A stretch of DNA of 40,398 nucleotides from CAZUGH01 sp964619785 (GCA_964619785.1 CAZUGH010000011.1:1-40398), one strand, 5' to 3'; positions 25,303 through 34,135 are shown, numbered from the stretch's first letter. A program made the numbers and translations. Notes: generated by a model from the letters alone, not told the origin.

Positions 25303-26637
25303 CTATGCGGTATAATCAATCACATTATCACCTTGACTTTTCTCTTTTTCTACTATTTCTTCTGTGCTTTCATCAAATGATAAACTCAATCGACGACTTC
25401 GGTTACCTTTACTTGTTTGCTTTGGTTGTTTCTGCCCGGAAGTGTCATCATCCTTCTTAAAACCGAATTCAGATACATTAACTTCGATGGATTCAACTTT
25501 TAATCCTTTTTCCTCAAATGTTTCACGTAATGTTACAATCTGACTCTCAATTGCTTCTTTTGCAACTTGATTCTGAACCGTCAATGTGGCCTGTGTTACG
25601 CCTTCTGATGTACTAACGTTTACATTTACTCGACCGAGGTGTTCTGGATTTAATACAAGTTCCATGCTTGTGGATTGTGGTATAATACGAATCCGAATAT
25701 GATTCACAATCTGATCAACAATATTACGACCATCCACACCTTGAATTACCTGCGTTGTAACTTCCTTCACTGCATCGTTTAAATGTTGTACAAATAATTC
25801 CGCCATATTGACTGGTGTGGACTCTTCTGATGTCTCAGGTACAGTTGTATCTGTTACAATCGTTTCTGTTGTCGTGCTATTGTTAGCATTTGAATTGTCC
25901 TGACCAGACTGCATGTTCATTGTTCCTTTTGAAACATCGGACACCATTTGTGTCGGTTCATCAACAATCACTTCCACCATCTCATCTGTAAATGTCTGGT
26001 TGTCACGATTCGCAGTTGATACCACATCATCATTCACAACCATATGATCCTGAAGCCACTCCTGAACCTGTGTTTCATTGTTCATGTCCAAAGATAGTTC
26101 TTCACCAATTACCTGTGTTAGACTCTCTGTCAGGCTTTCTAATTGGCCATTGAGAATGTCACTCGTTAGGATTGCGCTTTCATCATCAACCCCATAAACA
26201 TTCATCACGAAATCCTTCAATTGATCCATATCAATAAATTGGTATTGTCCTGTCAACGAATCGATTCCACCTAGTAAATCCATTGGTGCAATCCCCATCT
26301 GCTGCATAATGTCTAGCAAATCCTGTTCTGAAAGTCCAAAACTTGTTTGCAACACTTCCATAATGTCAGCTTCTAATTCATCTGTGTCCTTCACATCTGA
26401 TAAGTCTGTATCCTGATTGTTCGCACTAAGTTTGATTCGATTTGAATCATCTGTTAGCTTCGTGTATGTACCAGATTCGACTTTGTCTTCACGCATATTA
26501 TCTGATGAATGAGAACGATTCTCCATAATCTGAGCAAAATCGTTTGATGAGTCTTTCTTGTGGTTCGACACTTTTTTAGGTCCATCTGTTAAACTGATGC
26601 CTTCCGTAGCAGAGAAATTAATTCCCTGTGTCTGCAT
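25303..26637 (-). CDS. fliK: Flagellar hook-length control protein FliK
   Basis: Secreted ruler that sets hook length and triggers the FlhB switch. 444 residues: a long, acidic, low-complexity N-terminal part (about 1-320, rich in Asp, Thr, Gln and Ser) and a conserved C-terminal Flg_hook domain (about 325-405) with SMELVLNPEHLGRVNV (the LxPxxLG motif) and QNQVAKEAIESQIVTLRETF. A basic patch near the end (KGNRSRRLSLSF) precedes the C-terminus. GGAGG lies before the ATG. Confidence 0.93.
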   Translation of the reverse strand: MQTQGINFSATEGISLTDGPKKVSNHKKDSSNDFAQIMENRSHSSDNMREDKVESGTYTKLTDDSNRIKLSANNQDTDLSDVKDTDELEADIMEVLQTSFGLSEQDLLDIMQQMGIAPMDLLGGIDSLTGQYQFIDMDQLKDFVMNVYGVDDESAILTSDILNGQLESLTESLTQVIGEELSLDMNNETQVQEWLQDHMVVNDDVVSTANRDNQTFTDEMVEVIVDEPTQMVSDVSKGTMNMQSGQDNSNANNSTTTETIVTDTTVPETSEESTPVNMAELFVQHLNDAVKEVTTQVIQGVDGRNIVDQIVNHIRIRIIPQSTSMELVLNPEHLGRVNVNVSTSEGVTQATLTVQNQVAKEAIESQIVTLRETFEEKGLKVESIEVNVSEFGFKKDDDTSGQKQPKQTSKGNRSRRLSLSFDESTEEIVEKEKSQGDNVIDYTA

Positions 26638-26671
26638 TAGGTTCCTCCTTTCCTGAAAAGTTTATATGTAT

Positions 26672-26686
26672 AAGTGATAATCACTT
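26672..26686. repeat. Perfect 15-base palindrome between the MotE-like gene and fliK
   Basis: AAGTGATAATCACTT has 7-base arms around one central base. It lies just after the stop of the MotE-like gene and 34 bases before the fliK start. As RNA it could form a 5-bp stem with a 5-base loop; as DNA it could be a protein-binding site. No function is shown. Confidence 0.5.
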
Positions 26687-26691
26687 GATAC

Positions 26692-27471
26692 CTAATTTGA
26701 TGTTGTTCTCTTCGTCATCTTCTTCGTAATCTGAGCAGCTGATTCCGATGTCATGTTTTGCAAAATTTCTGCACTCGCTGATTGCGACATGCTGTCTAAG
26801 ATGCCGGCTAACAAATCCAAGTCTCCTGTCATTGTTTCAAATACTGCCGCTGCTTGTGCAGGCTCCATCTTACTATATATATCGGCCATATTCTTGATTT
26901 TTTGAGAGTATTGCAGTTCTTCTACTACTTTTTGATAAATCTTAGATGCATTATCTGGTTCGATTCCTTCATAGAAGGTTCTATACTCTGCAATATCAGG
27001 GGCTTTTTCATTAAATACAACATTATTATCAAAGTCCTCAACGCGCTTTGCAAATGCTTCCTGGTCAGCTTCAAATTTCTTTAATCGATCCACTTCTGTC
27101 TGAAGTGAAGTAAGCTGCGTTTTATCCGCCTCATTAGTATCCTGAGATGCTGCTAATTGTTTTTCTAACTCCTTGATTCGCGTTACGGCTTCTGCCACAC
27201 TATTATAATCATATTGGCCTGAATAGTTCTCGTCAACATCAGGTAGTATACGATTCAGTATAGGAACATCTTTTAATACTGGATACAAGACATCACTTCC
27301 GAAGTTACCTATATTAAGTTTAATGAGTACACCAAATACAGCCGCCCATATTAATACAATGACCGTAACAATCAAAATTGTAATAATCTTGCTTCCATTT
27401 CCCTCTTCTTTTTCATTAACATCCTGTAATTCAGGATTATCTTCCGTCTTTTTCTTATCTTTTTTAGCCAT
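26692..27471 (-). CDS. MotE/YlxF-like flagellar membrane protein
   Basis: 259 residues: a charged cytosolic N-terminus, one membrane helix (about 29-50), a coiled coil (about 90-150) and a C-terminal MgtE_N-like helical domain (about 180-255) with KIKNMADIYSKMEPAQAAAV and LLAGILDSMSQSASAEILQN. This is the layout of MotE/FlbB and of YlxF, the protein encoded between fliJ and fliK in Bacillus; the position here is the same. MotE acts on stator protein MotC in other bacteria; the role in Firmicutes is unclear. It starts 3 bases after fliJ. Confidence 0.85.
   Translation of the reverse strand: MAKKDKKKTEDNPELQDVNEKEEGNGSKIITILIVTVIVLIWAAVFGVLIKLNIGNFGSDVLYPVLKDVPILNRILPDVDENYSGQYDYNSVAEAVTRIKELEKQLAASQDTNEADKTQLTSLQTEVDRLKKFEADQEAFAKRVEDFDNNVVFNEKAPDIAEYRTFYEGIEPDNASKIYQKVVEELQYSQKIKNMADIYSKMEPAQAAAVFETMTGDLDLLAGILDSMSQSASAEILQNMTSESAAQITKKMTKRTTSN
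26879..26905 (-). promoter_or_regulatory. Possible internal sigma-D promoter within the MotE-like gene
   Basis: Minus strand TCAA (26902-26905), 15 bases, then GCCGATAT (26879-26886). The sigma-D consensus known from Bacillus is TAAA-N15-GCCGATAT, so only one base differs. It would drive fliK onward, about 240 bases downstream. The -10 also encodes Ala-Asp-Ile in frame, so chance is possible. Confidence 0.35.
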
Positions 27472-27474
27472 AGA

Positions 27475-27927
27475 TTATTCCTCACTTTTTGTATTGCCAT
27501 ATCGATAGCTTACTAATTCATCAATCTCTTTTTGCTCTCTTTTGCTCTCCTCAAGCTTAAATTCCTCGAAAGCTTTGTCTCTTAGATTCTCATACGTCTT
27601 TCGTTCGCGCATTGCTTCGCTTAACTTCTCACGCGCCAGACGCACTTCTTCCTGACACTGTTCCACAACAAGTCCCTGTTGCCTAACATACATCTTCATG
27701 ATTTCTAGTGCATCTTCTTTATCGCGTATCTCAGAAATATCTAAAACTTCATTGATTGTATTTTTTAATTCCACTTCTATCATACTTTGTCGTTCTAGAA
27801 GTTCTTGGTATCTTTCCTCTTCCTGATTCAAACGCATCATGCACTGGCTATATTCAACTTTTTCCTGCTCTTCAAGCTTCTCTTTCATGGATAATATGTT
27901 CTCCATGGAAAAACGAAATCTAGCCAT
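27475..27927 (-). CDS. fliJ: Flagellar export chaperone FliJ
   Basis: Coiled-coil stalk protein of the export ATPase complex, carrying chaperones to FlhA. 150 residues, almost all charged helix: FRFSMENILSMKEKLEEQEK at the start and long Glu/Arg/Gln-rich repeats to about residue 135. Start MARFRF and length are typical. The ATG overlaps the fliI stop by one base (TAATG). The call rests on fold, length and place, since FliJ sequences are poorly conserved. Confidence 0.9.
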   Translation of the reverse strand: MARFRFSMENILSMKEKLEEQEKVEYSQCMMRLNQEEERYQELLERQSMIEVELKNTINEVLDISEIRDKEDALEIMKMYVRQQGLVVEQCQEEVRLAREKLSEAMRERKTYENLRDKAFEEFKLEESKREQKEIDELVSYRYGNTKSEE

Positions 27928-29255
27928 TATTCATCCGCCCCTTTCTCAGGGGCAAAAATACCACTTAATAACATTACAATCTCATCAAAGGTAAACTTTT
28001 CTTCTGTTCTTTGCATCAGAAAATCATTCACCTGGTCAATCTTTGCAATTGCAAAATCTATATTTTTATTAGAACCCGCTTTATAAGCTCCAATATTAAT
28101 CAAATCCTCTGCTTCATCATATGTTGCCAATACATTTTTCAACTTACCAGCAAAGTCCTTGTGTTCACTCGTGGCGATAGAACTCATAACTCGAGAAATG
28201 CTTTGCAAAATATCAATCGCGGGATAATGATTCTTTTGAGCCATTTTTCTCGATAAAACGATATGTCCATCGAGAATACCTCGTGCTATATCAGTGATTG
28301 GTTCATTGAAGTCATCACCATCTACTAACACCGTATAAAGCCCTGTTATTGAACCACAATCCGAATTGCCCGCACGCTCTAAAAGTTTTGGCATCTCCGA
28401 ATATACACTTGGTGGATAGCCTCGCGATACAGGTGGTTCACCAGAAGCCAAACCAATTTCTCTTTGCGCCATTGAAAATCGAGTCAGAGAATCCATCATC
28501 AATAGTACATCTTTACCTTGATCACGAAAATACTCTGCAATCGCTGTCGCCGTTTTCGCAGCTTTCTTACGAATCAAAGCGGGTTTATCTGAGGTTGCTA
28601 CAACGACAACCGAACGCTTCATTCCTTCTTCACCCAAATCACGTTCAATAAATTCGCGCACTTCTCTTCCACGCTCACCAATCAATGCAATCACATTGAT
28701 ATCCGCTTTTGTGTTTCTAGCGAACATACTCATCAGTGTACTTTTACCTACACCACTTCCCGCAAAAATTCCAATTCTCTGTCCTTTTCCTACCGTTATC
28801 AAGCCGTCAACCGCTTTCACTCCTAGTGGTAAAACTTCACTAATTATCTGTCGACTCAACGGATCTGGTGGTACTGCCTCTACCGAATACATTTTCCCTT
28901 CGGTTAATGCTTCTGCATCCATTGGTTCACCAAGACCATCTAATGTTTTACCTAGAAGTTCATCACTTACAGGAACTTGAAGGGGTTCTCCTGAATTTTC
29001 AACCCAGCTACCAAGTCCAACACCTTCGATATTATCATAGGGCATAAGTAAAACACGGTCGTCTCGAAATCCAACCACCTCTGCTTTTACCACACCCGAC
29101 TTTGCGTTTGACTTAATGTAGCATAAATCATTTAATTTTGCTCCAGGGCCAATGGATTCAATGGTCAGGCCAACCACCTTTGCCACTTTTCCCAGCTGTT
29201 TTTCATAGCTTCTCTCTAGCAGCCCTTCGTATCGCTCAAAATTAATGGGGTACAT
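27927..29255 (-). CDS. fliI: Flagellum-specific export ATPase FliI
   Basis: Hexameric ATPase powering early steps of type III export. 442 residues: an N-terminal beta domain, a central F1-beta-like ATPase domain with Walker A FAGSGVGKSTLM (about 163-175), the type III signature GERGREVREFIERDLG, and Walker B VLLMMDSLTRF, then a C-terminal helical domain. AAAAGGAG lies before the ATG. It lies between fliH (its regulator) and fliJ, the usual order. Confidence 0.97.
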   Translation of the reverse strand: MYPINFERYEGLLERSYEKQLGKVAKVVGLTIESIGPGAKLNDLCYIKSNAKSGVVKAEVVGFRDDRVLLMPYDNIEGVGLGSWVENSGEPLQVPVSDELLGKTLDGLGEPMDAEALTEGKMYSVEAVPPDPLSRQIISEVLPLGVKAVDGLITVGKGQRIGIFAGSGVGKSTLMSMFARNTKADINVIALIGERGREVREFIERDLGEEGMKRSVVVVATSDKPALIRKKAAKTATAIAEYFRDQGKDVLLMMDSLTRFSMAQREIGLASGEPPVSRGYPPSVYSEMPKLLERAGNSDCGSITGLYTVLVDGDDFNEPITDIARGILDGHIVLSRKMAQKNHYPAIDILQSISRVMSSIATSEHKDFAGKLKNVLATYDEAEDLINIGAYKAGSNKNIDFAIAKIDQVNDFLMQRTEEKFTFDEIVMLLSGIFAPEKGADE

Positions 29256-29274
29256 ATGTCTCCTTTTATCTGTG

Positions 29275-30069
29275 TCAGATTACTAGCATCTTAAGAGTCT
29301 CTACCAATGAATTGAGCTGTGTCTCAAAGCCACAATCTACCATCTGTGTATCTGTCTCTATAATACATTCATTGTGTTTCAAGCTCTTCTCTTCAACAAA
29401 TTCAACGGATGCTTCCTCGCCGATATATCCACGTATTTCATTACGATTCACATCCATAATAGCAGAATCCTCTGTCGAACTACGAATCACATAATGAGTG
29501 GCTTTGTCAAGATTTCCAATGCTGTTTTTAATCAAATAGAGTATCACATCACTGTGATCCTCTAGTAACACACCTGTAAGTTTCTGAATTAATGATATCA
29601 ACACATCAACATAGCGAGGCTCAATATCTGATAACGCCTGACTATATTCTGCTTGATGGGTCTCAATCTTCTGTTCTAATTCCTGTTGTAATTCATCGTA
29701 GCGTTGCCTTGATTCTATCTCGCCAGCAGCATAGCCTTCGTTATATCCTTCTGATCTTGCATTTTCTCGTATTGAATTCGCGTCATTCGATGCTGACTCA
29801 ATAAATAACTTCGCCTGTGCTCTAGCTTCTTCTAAAATACGTTCTGCTTCTTTTCTAGCAACAACTCTCTCTTCTTCAAAAACCTGTTCAACCTTGAGCA
29901 CATTGCCCGATACATCGGAAGCTTCAGGTGCCATATCTTCAGAGAGTTCTTCTTTGTCCTCTTCCTGTCCATAAAAAGGGACAAAACAATCTTCTAAATG
30001 TTCAGAATCAATCATAACAGTATCCTTGCCATTTAAGTTGACATAGGAGGATTTGATTAGGTTAGACAA
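29275..30069 (-). CDS. fliH: Flagellar assembly protein FliH
   Basis: Regulator of FliI that links it to the C-ring. 264 residues from the TTG at 30069 (reading MSNLIKSSYVNLNG). The N-terminal half is acidic; a long coiled coil spans about 75-155 (ERILEEARAQAKLFIESASN) and the FliH/VirE C-terminal domain about 160-264 (YVDVLISLIQKLTGVLLEDH). The TTG is chosen because GGAGGTGA, a full Shine-Dalgarno, lies 8 bases upstream; GTG codons 4 and 6 codons earlier overlap or precede that site. The gene overlaps fliG by 8 bases. Confidence 0.9.
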   Translation of the reverse strand: MSNLIKSSYVNLNGKDTVMIDSEHLEDCFVPFYGQEEDKEELSEDMAPEASDVSGNVLKVEQVFEEERVVARKEAERILEEARAQAKLFIESASNDANSIRENARSEGYNEGYAAGEIESRQRYDELQQELEQKIETHQAEYSQALSDIEPRYVDVLISLIQKLTGVLLEDHSDVILYLIKNSIGNLDKATHYVIRSSTEDSAIMDVNRNEIRGYIGEEASVEFVEEKSLKHNECIIETDTQMVDCGFETQLNSLVETLKMLVI

Positions 30070-31084
30070 CGATTTCGTCACCTCCACCTCGTGATATGAT
30101 GATTTCTCCGGAATCTTCTAACTTACGTATAATATTAACAATCTTCTGCTGTGCCTCTTCCACATCTTTGAGACGAACAGGACCCATAAAGTCCATATCC
30201 TCTTTAATCATTGCCGATAGACGTGTTGACATATTATTAAAGATTGCATTTTGTACTTCTTCATTCGCTCCCTTAAGTGCAACACCAAGTTCGTTATTTT
30301 CAACTTCACGCAACACTCTCTGTATCGAACGATCGTCGAGCATGAGTATATCTTCGAATACAAACATCTTCTTGCGAATTTCGTCTGCCAATTCTGGTTC
30401 TTCGATTTCTAAGCTTTCCATGATATGCTTCTCGGTTCCACGGTCTACTGTATTCAAAATCTCTACGATAGAATCTACGCCGCCGACAATCGTGTAATCC
30501 TGATTGACCAAAGATGCCAATTTCTGTTCCAATATATTTTCTACCTCTTTGATTACATCTGGCGATGTACGATCCATCTGTGCAATTCGTTTTGCAACAT
30601 CCGTCTGCTTGTCCGGAGTCAGTGAGCTGATAATTCCGGATGCCTGATTGGGCGACAAGTATGATAAAATCAAAGCAATTGTCTGTGGATGCTCATCTTG
30701 GATAAAGTTCAAAATCTGAGATGCATCTGTCTTGCGAATAAACTCGAATGGACGTACTTGCAAGGATGCTGTCAGCTTACCAAGTACTTCTTTTGCTTTG
30801 TCCTCACCCAATGCTTTTTGAAGAAGATCTTTCGCATATCCGATACCGCCTTCTGCAATATACTGTTGTGCCAAACATACTTCATAAAACTCATTTAACA
30901 CTTCTTCTTTCTCAGCAGGTGAAACACTTCTCGTATTAGCGATTTCTAATGTGAGTTGTTCAATCTCTTCTTCCTTGAGATGTTTAAATATTGTAGCAGC
31001 TTTCTCTGGTCCAAGAGTGATAAGGAGGATTGCAGCCTTCTGAACACCAATCAGTTCACTCAGATTATTCTTTGCCTGTGCCAT
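30062..31084 (-). CDS. fliG: Flagellar motor switch protein FliG
   Basis: Torque-generating C-ring protein, contacted by MotA. 340 residues with three FliG domains: N-terminal (about 10-100, KAAILLITLGPEKAATIFKH) for FliF, middle with the EHPQ motif (DEHPQTIALILSYLSPNQAS, about 125-145), and C-terminal (about 240-335) with charged FEDILMLDDRSIQRVLREVE. The ATG at 31084 is used by homology; GGGGGT about 6 bases upstream, at the fliF stop, is the likely ribosome site. An ATG seven codons earlier lies inside fliF. Confidence 0.96.
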   Translation of the reverse strand: MAQAKNNLSELIGVQKAAILLITLGPEKAATIFKHLKEEEIEQLTLEIANTRSVSPAEKEEVLNEFYEVCLAQQYIAEGGIGYAKDLLQKALGEDKAKEVLGKLTASLQVRPFEFIRKTDASQILNFIQDEHPQTIALILSYLSPNQASGIISSLTPDKQTDVAKRIAQMDRTSPDVIKEVENILEQKLASLVNQDYTIVGGVDSIVEILNTVDRGTEKHIMESLEIEEPELADEIRKKMFVFEDILMLDDRSIQRVLREVENNELGVALKGANEEVQNAIFNNMSTRLSAMIKEDMDFMGPVRLKDVEEAQQKIVNIIRKLEDSGEIIISRGGGDEIVV

Positions 31085-31088
31085 GCTC

Positions 31089-32711
31089 CTACCCCCAATC
31101 TTCATTCAGCCAGTTTCGTAATAATAACGCAACTGCTTCAGGATTATCATCAACGAATTTTTCAATCAGAACACGAAGCTCTGATTTTTCATTCACTTCT
31201 ATGTTATCAAGTGCCGAATCTTCTGCTGTTGTAGCCAACAGGTCTTCTACCGATAACTCTGGCTCCATCTCTGTAACCTCAACTGGAGAAGTGCCTTTAA
31301 TAATAACAAATACAAGCAACGCAGCAATCAGTACTGCCAATATAATCATCAGGTAATTCGTTACGTTAACACTGCCCTCTTCTTTTGCTACGAATACCGG
31401 TCTTTCAATTCCTGTCACGGAAATATTCTCAGCAGCAATACCTGTCGTCTTTGCAACCAAATCTACAACATTCTCTGGAACATCAATATTTGTGCTTGCT
31501 TTATTCTGCTCCGAATACTCTTCAAAACTTATATCATCTAACGCTCCCTGATCCTCAAGTGTCTCTTCACGAACAACTCGATTTCGAATTACAACCACTG
31601 CCATTGAGGATTCTGCTGGAACAACTGCTCCAACCTCTTTTTGTCGATTTTCTTCAACTGAATTAGGGAGGTAATTATCCTTGTCTAACGTAGTTTCACT
31701 ATTACTATTATTGCTATCTTGAATCATCGTATCTGTCTCATCTGCATTCGACGTTGTTCCTGGAATACCAGATGTACCATTACTTCCTGTCGACTTATAA
31801 CTATAGGAGCTAGAGCGATACCCCTCATCTCTACCCTCTTCTACGGTATATGTCTTACTCAATGTATTGACAACGTCCATATCTAACTTGATATTGGAAT
31901 TGCCAATCTTAACCTCATCATAATCAACCTTTAACAATACTTGGCATACATTATCTGCAATTTGGTTTTGCAATTTCTTCTTGAAATCAGCAGTATCACT
32001 AATGCTGCCACCTAAAGTCTCGTCATCTAGATTACCATAGAGCAGATTATTCTCTGTATCCGTAATCACAATATCTTTTGTATCTGAATTGCCAACAGCG
32101 TTTGCCAAAAAATAGGCAATTGACTTTGCTGATGTCGAATCCATCTTATTATCATCACTTAGCTTCAGGGAAACGCTGACTGACTTTTGCTGCTTCTCTG
32201 AGAAAATAGTTCCATCATCAACCGGTGCATTAATAAATACTGTCGCATCCTGAACGCCATCGAGTTTTAACAAGGAAGAACGTACAGAGGTCTGTAGGGC
32301 AAGATTCGTCTTCGTCCTCTTCTCCTCGGCTGATGTAGACAACCCATTGTCGAATGCATCATCATATGTCATTCCCTCCGATAACAAATCATTGCTACCT
32401 GCAAGCATCGTTGCTTGAGAAAAATAATCCTGTTGAACACTAATGGTAGTTGTATCCCCGCTTGTCTCCGTTTTGTATGGTATCGCTTCTCCTTCAAGTG
32501 CTTCCACCATCTCACTTGCCGTCTTCTGATCTTGCAAATCAACAAACTTAACATATACTGGTCTTGTTAAAAAATAAGTCAACAAAACCAAAGCAAGAAA
32601 GATTGCCAATACAACTGAAATGATAACCGTTTTTTGCTTTGGTGTATATTTATTCCAAAACTCTATGAACTTGTCCTTTAATCCCTTAAGCCAATCTAGA
32701 ATCTTATCCAT
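31089..32711 (-). CDS. fliF: Flagellar MS-ring protein FliF
   Basis: Forms the membrane ring on which the motor is built. 540 residues: membrane helices at about 29-48 and 453-472 flank the periplasmic YscJ/FliF ring domains (RTKTNLALQTSVRSSLLKLD, VQDATVFINAP). A Ser/Asn/Thr-rich loop lies at about 300-350. The C-terminal cytosolic tail, acidic and ending PEAVALLLRNWLNEDWG, is the FliG-binding segment. AAAGGA lies 11 bases upstream of the ATG. Confidence 0.96.
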   Translation of the reverse strand: MDKILDWLKGLKDKFIEFWNKYTPKQKTVIISVVLAIFLALVLLTYFLTRPVYVKFVDLQDQKTASEMVEALEGEAIPYKTETSGDTTTISVQQDYFSQATMLAGSNDLLSEGMTYDDAFDNGLSTSAEEKRTKTNLALQTSVRSSLLKLDGVQDATVFINAPVDDGTIFSEKQQKSVSVSLKLSDDNKMDSTSAKSIAYFLANAVGNSDTKDIVITDTENNLLYGNLDDETLGGSISDTADFKKKLQNQIADNVCQVLLKVDYDEVKIGNSNIKLDMDVVNTLSKTYTVEEGRDEGYRSSSYSYKSTGSNGTSGIPGTTSNADETDTMIQDSNNSNSETTLDKDNYLPNSVEENRQKEVGAVVPAESSMAVVVIRNRVVREETLEDQGALDDISFEEYSEQNKASTNIDVPENVVDLVAKTTGIAAENISVTGIERPVFVAKEEGSVNVTNYLMIILAVLIAALLVFVIIKGTSPVEVTEMEPELSVEDLLATTAEDSALDNIEVNEKSELRVLIEKFVDDNPEAVALLLRNWLNEDWG

Positions 32712-32729
32712 CTTGTTTAACGTCCTTTA

Positions 32730-33053
32730 CTAGAATTGCATATTCATAATCGAATTGTATGCTTCAATTGCCGTATTCTTAACAGCTACTGTATATTGCA
32801 AGGAAACAGCAGCTTTCTGTTGTGCCACTTGCAAATCATGAAGATTATCTGATTGTCCCATCGCGTACTTAATTTCCTCAACCTCAGCTTGGTTCGTCAG
32901 CTGATCGGTTTCATTTACCATATTAAGTGCTGACTGAAATACTGATTCAAATGCAGAAGAACCTTCTGTCTTGGATGGGGAATTCGTAGCAATCCCGCTA
33001 TATTGATTCGATACATCATCAAGAGTAATTCCTGATACATTCATTGCGCTCAT
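32730..33053 (-). CDS. fliE: Flagellar hook-basal body protein FliE
   Basis: Joins the MS-ring and export gate to the rod. 107 residues, usual length. The conserved C-terminal half shows ESVFQSALNMVNETDQLTNQ and VAQQKAAVSLQYTVAVKNTA, ending in AYNSIMNMQF. AAAGGAG lies before the ATG. It lies between flgC and fliF, the usual order. Confidence 0.95.
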   Translation of the reverse strand: MSAMNVSGITLDDVSNQYSGIATNSPSKTEGSSAFESVFQSALNMVNETDQLTNQAEVEEIKYAMGQSDNLHDLQVAQQKAAVSLQYTVAVKNTAIEAYNSIMNMQF

Positions 33054-33074
33054 CTATTTTCTCCTTTATTCTGA

Positions 33075-33512
33075 TCACGATTTACCAATATCAAGTGCCT
33101 TAAGTGCCATATTCTTCGATGCATTCAATGCTGTCACATTCGCTTCATAAGAACGACTCGCATCAATCAAATCTGTCATCTCAGTCACCGTATTTACATT
33201 TGGATATGTCACATAGCCATCTTCATCGGCATCTGGATGAGAAGGATCATAGACTTTATTGCCCTCACTTCCATCTTCCACAATCTGACTAACCGCAACG
33301 CCCTTACCAACTGTTCCCGTTGCCTGCGCTAGGCTATCACTAAAACTTGGAAAACTCTTCTCTGAAAACACAACCATCTTACGCTGATATACATTACCAT
33401 CTGCATCTCGTGTTGTATTCGCATTGGCAATATTCTGCGCAATAATATCTGTTCTCGTCTGTTGTGCCGTCATACCTGTTGCACTTATATCAAAAGAACC
33501 AAATACAGACAT
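33075..33512 (-). CDS. flgC: Flagellar basal body rod protein FlgC
   Basis: Proximal rod subunit. 145 residues: SFDISATGMTAQQTRTDIIA then QNIANANTTRDADGNVYQRK (the rod/hook family N-terminal motif) and a C-terminal ASRSYEANVTALNASKNMAL. AAGGAGG precedes the ATG. It follows flgB after 12 bases. Confidence 0.96.
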   Translation of the reverse strand: MSVFGSFDISATGMTAQQTRTDIIAQNIANANTTRDADGNVYQRKMVVFSEKSFPSFSDSLAQATGTVGKGVAVSQIVEDGSEGNKVYDPSHPDADEDGYVTYPNVNTVTEMTDLIDASRSYEANVTALNASKNMALKALDIGKS

Positions 33513-33524
33513 CTAATCGCCTCC

Positions 33525-33914
33525 TTAACTAGTTCTCAAAGCTGACTTCAACCTTGAAAATTCCTGATTCATCGAATCCATCAATGTATAATATTTCAAC
33601 TGGTTCTTCGCCAGTTCAACATTCTCTGTATTAATATCTACATTATTCCCGTCTGCCCGATAACTTAGATTGGACTTGTCCGTATAGGTAGTCGTATTCA
33701 GTGTATCTAAATCAATATTATTGACCACCTCATCGAGTGAATCATTCCCATTCACTGCCTCATAAAGATAGGATTCAAACTCCACATCCTGCCTTTTATA
33801 ATTCGGTGTATCTGCATTCGCGATATTGTTCGTAATCACCGTATTCCTCTGCCAGCTCGCATCTGCTGACTTATTCAATACATTTATGTAGTTATAAGCA
33901 TTGGACAATACCAT
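33525..33914 (-). CDS. flgB: Flagellar basal body rod protein FlgB
   Basis: Proximal rod subunit and first gene of the fla/che operon. 129 residues from the ATG at 33914: LNKSADASWQRNTVITNNIA then NADTPNYKRQDVEFESYL, the rod family motif, and a C-terminal ENVELAKNQLKYYTLMDSMN. AAAGGA lies 9 bases before this ATG; an adjoining GTG is an alternative and the frame stays open a further 13 codons. The promoter and a leader of about 55 bases precede it. Confidence 0.95.
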   Translation of the reverse strand: MVLSNAYNYINVLNKSADASWQRNTVITNNIANADTPNYKRQDVEFESYLYEAVNGNDSLDEVVNNIDLDTLNTTTYTDKSNLSYRADGNNVDINTENVELAKNQLKYYTLMDSMNQEFSRLKSALRTS

Positions 33915-33947
33915 CACAACACATCCTTTCATAAAATCATGACTGAG

Positions 33948-33961
33948 TATCAATATCGATA
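33948..33961. promoter_or_regulatory. Operator-like dyad just after the fla/che start point
   Basis: TATCAATATCGATA is a 14-base palindrome with one mismatched pair, centred about 14 bases downstream of the expected transcription start. Position suits a repressor site. No known regulator motif was matched. Confidence 0.25.
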
Positions 33962-33975
33962 GACCCTCTAATCAT

Positions 33976-34003
33976 ATTATAAGTTATTTACGATAAAAAA
34001 CAA
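33976..34003 (-). promoter_or_regulatory. Sigma-A promoter of the fla/che operon
   Basis: Minus strand TTGTTT (33998-34003), 16 bases, TATAAT (33976-33981). The -10 is perfect and upstream DNA is A/T-rich with A and T tracts. It is the only convincing promoter between the codY terminator and flgB, so it probably starts the run of 39 genes. No sigma-D or sigma-54 type site is seen here. Confidence 0.75.
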
Positions 34004-34089
34004 GTCTATTTTGTTGTTTTCTGTCAAAAAAACAGATTAAAAGCACAACATATAGCCAAATTCATCATCTTACATCATCATTTTTATTC

Positions 34090-34135
34090 CAAAAGAAAAA
34101 GTGCAGAAGAAATCATGACAATTCCTTTTGCACTT
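34090..34135 (-). terminator. Intrinsic terminator of codY
   Basis: On the minus strand AAGTGCA (34129-34135, overlapping the codY stop) pairs with TGCACTT (34099-34105). An inner GGAAT/ATTTC stem closes the long loop, and the stem runs straight into TTTTTCTTTT. It separates codY from the flagellar operon. Confidence 0.75.

Noticed and set aside
34022..34027. TTGACA upstream of flgB as a second promoter
   Set aside because: A perfect -35 word but no -10 at 16-18 bases downstream.
34008..34030. CodY-box-like stretch near the fla promoter (TTTTGACAGAAAAC)
   Set aside because: Only about 9 of 15 positions fit the CodY consensus, mainly one half-site; too weak in A/T-rich DNA to list as a site.
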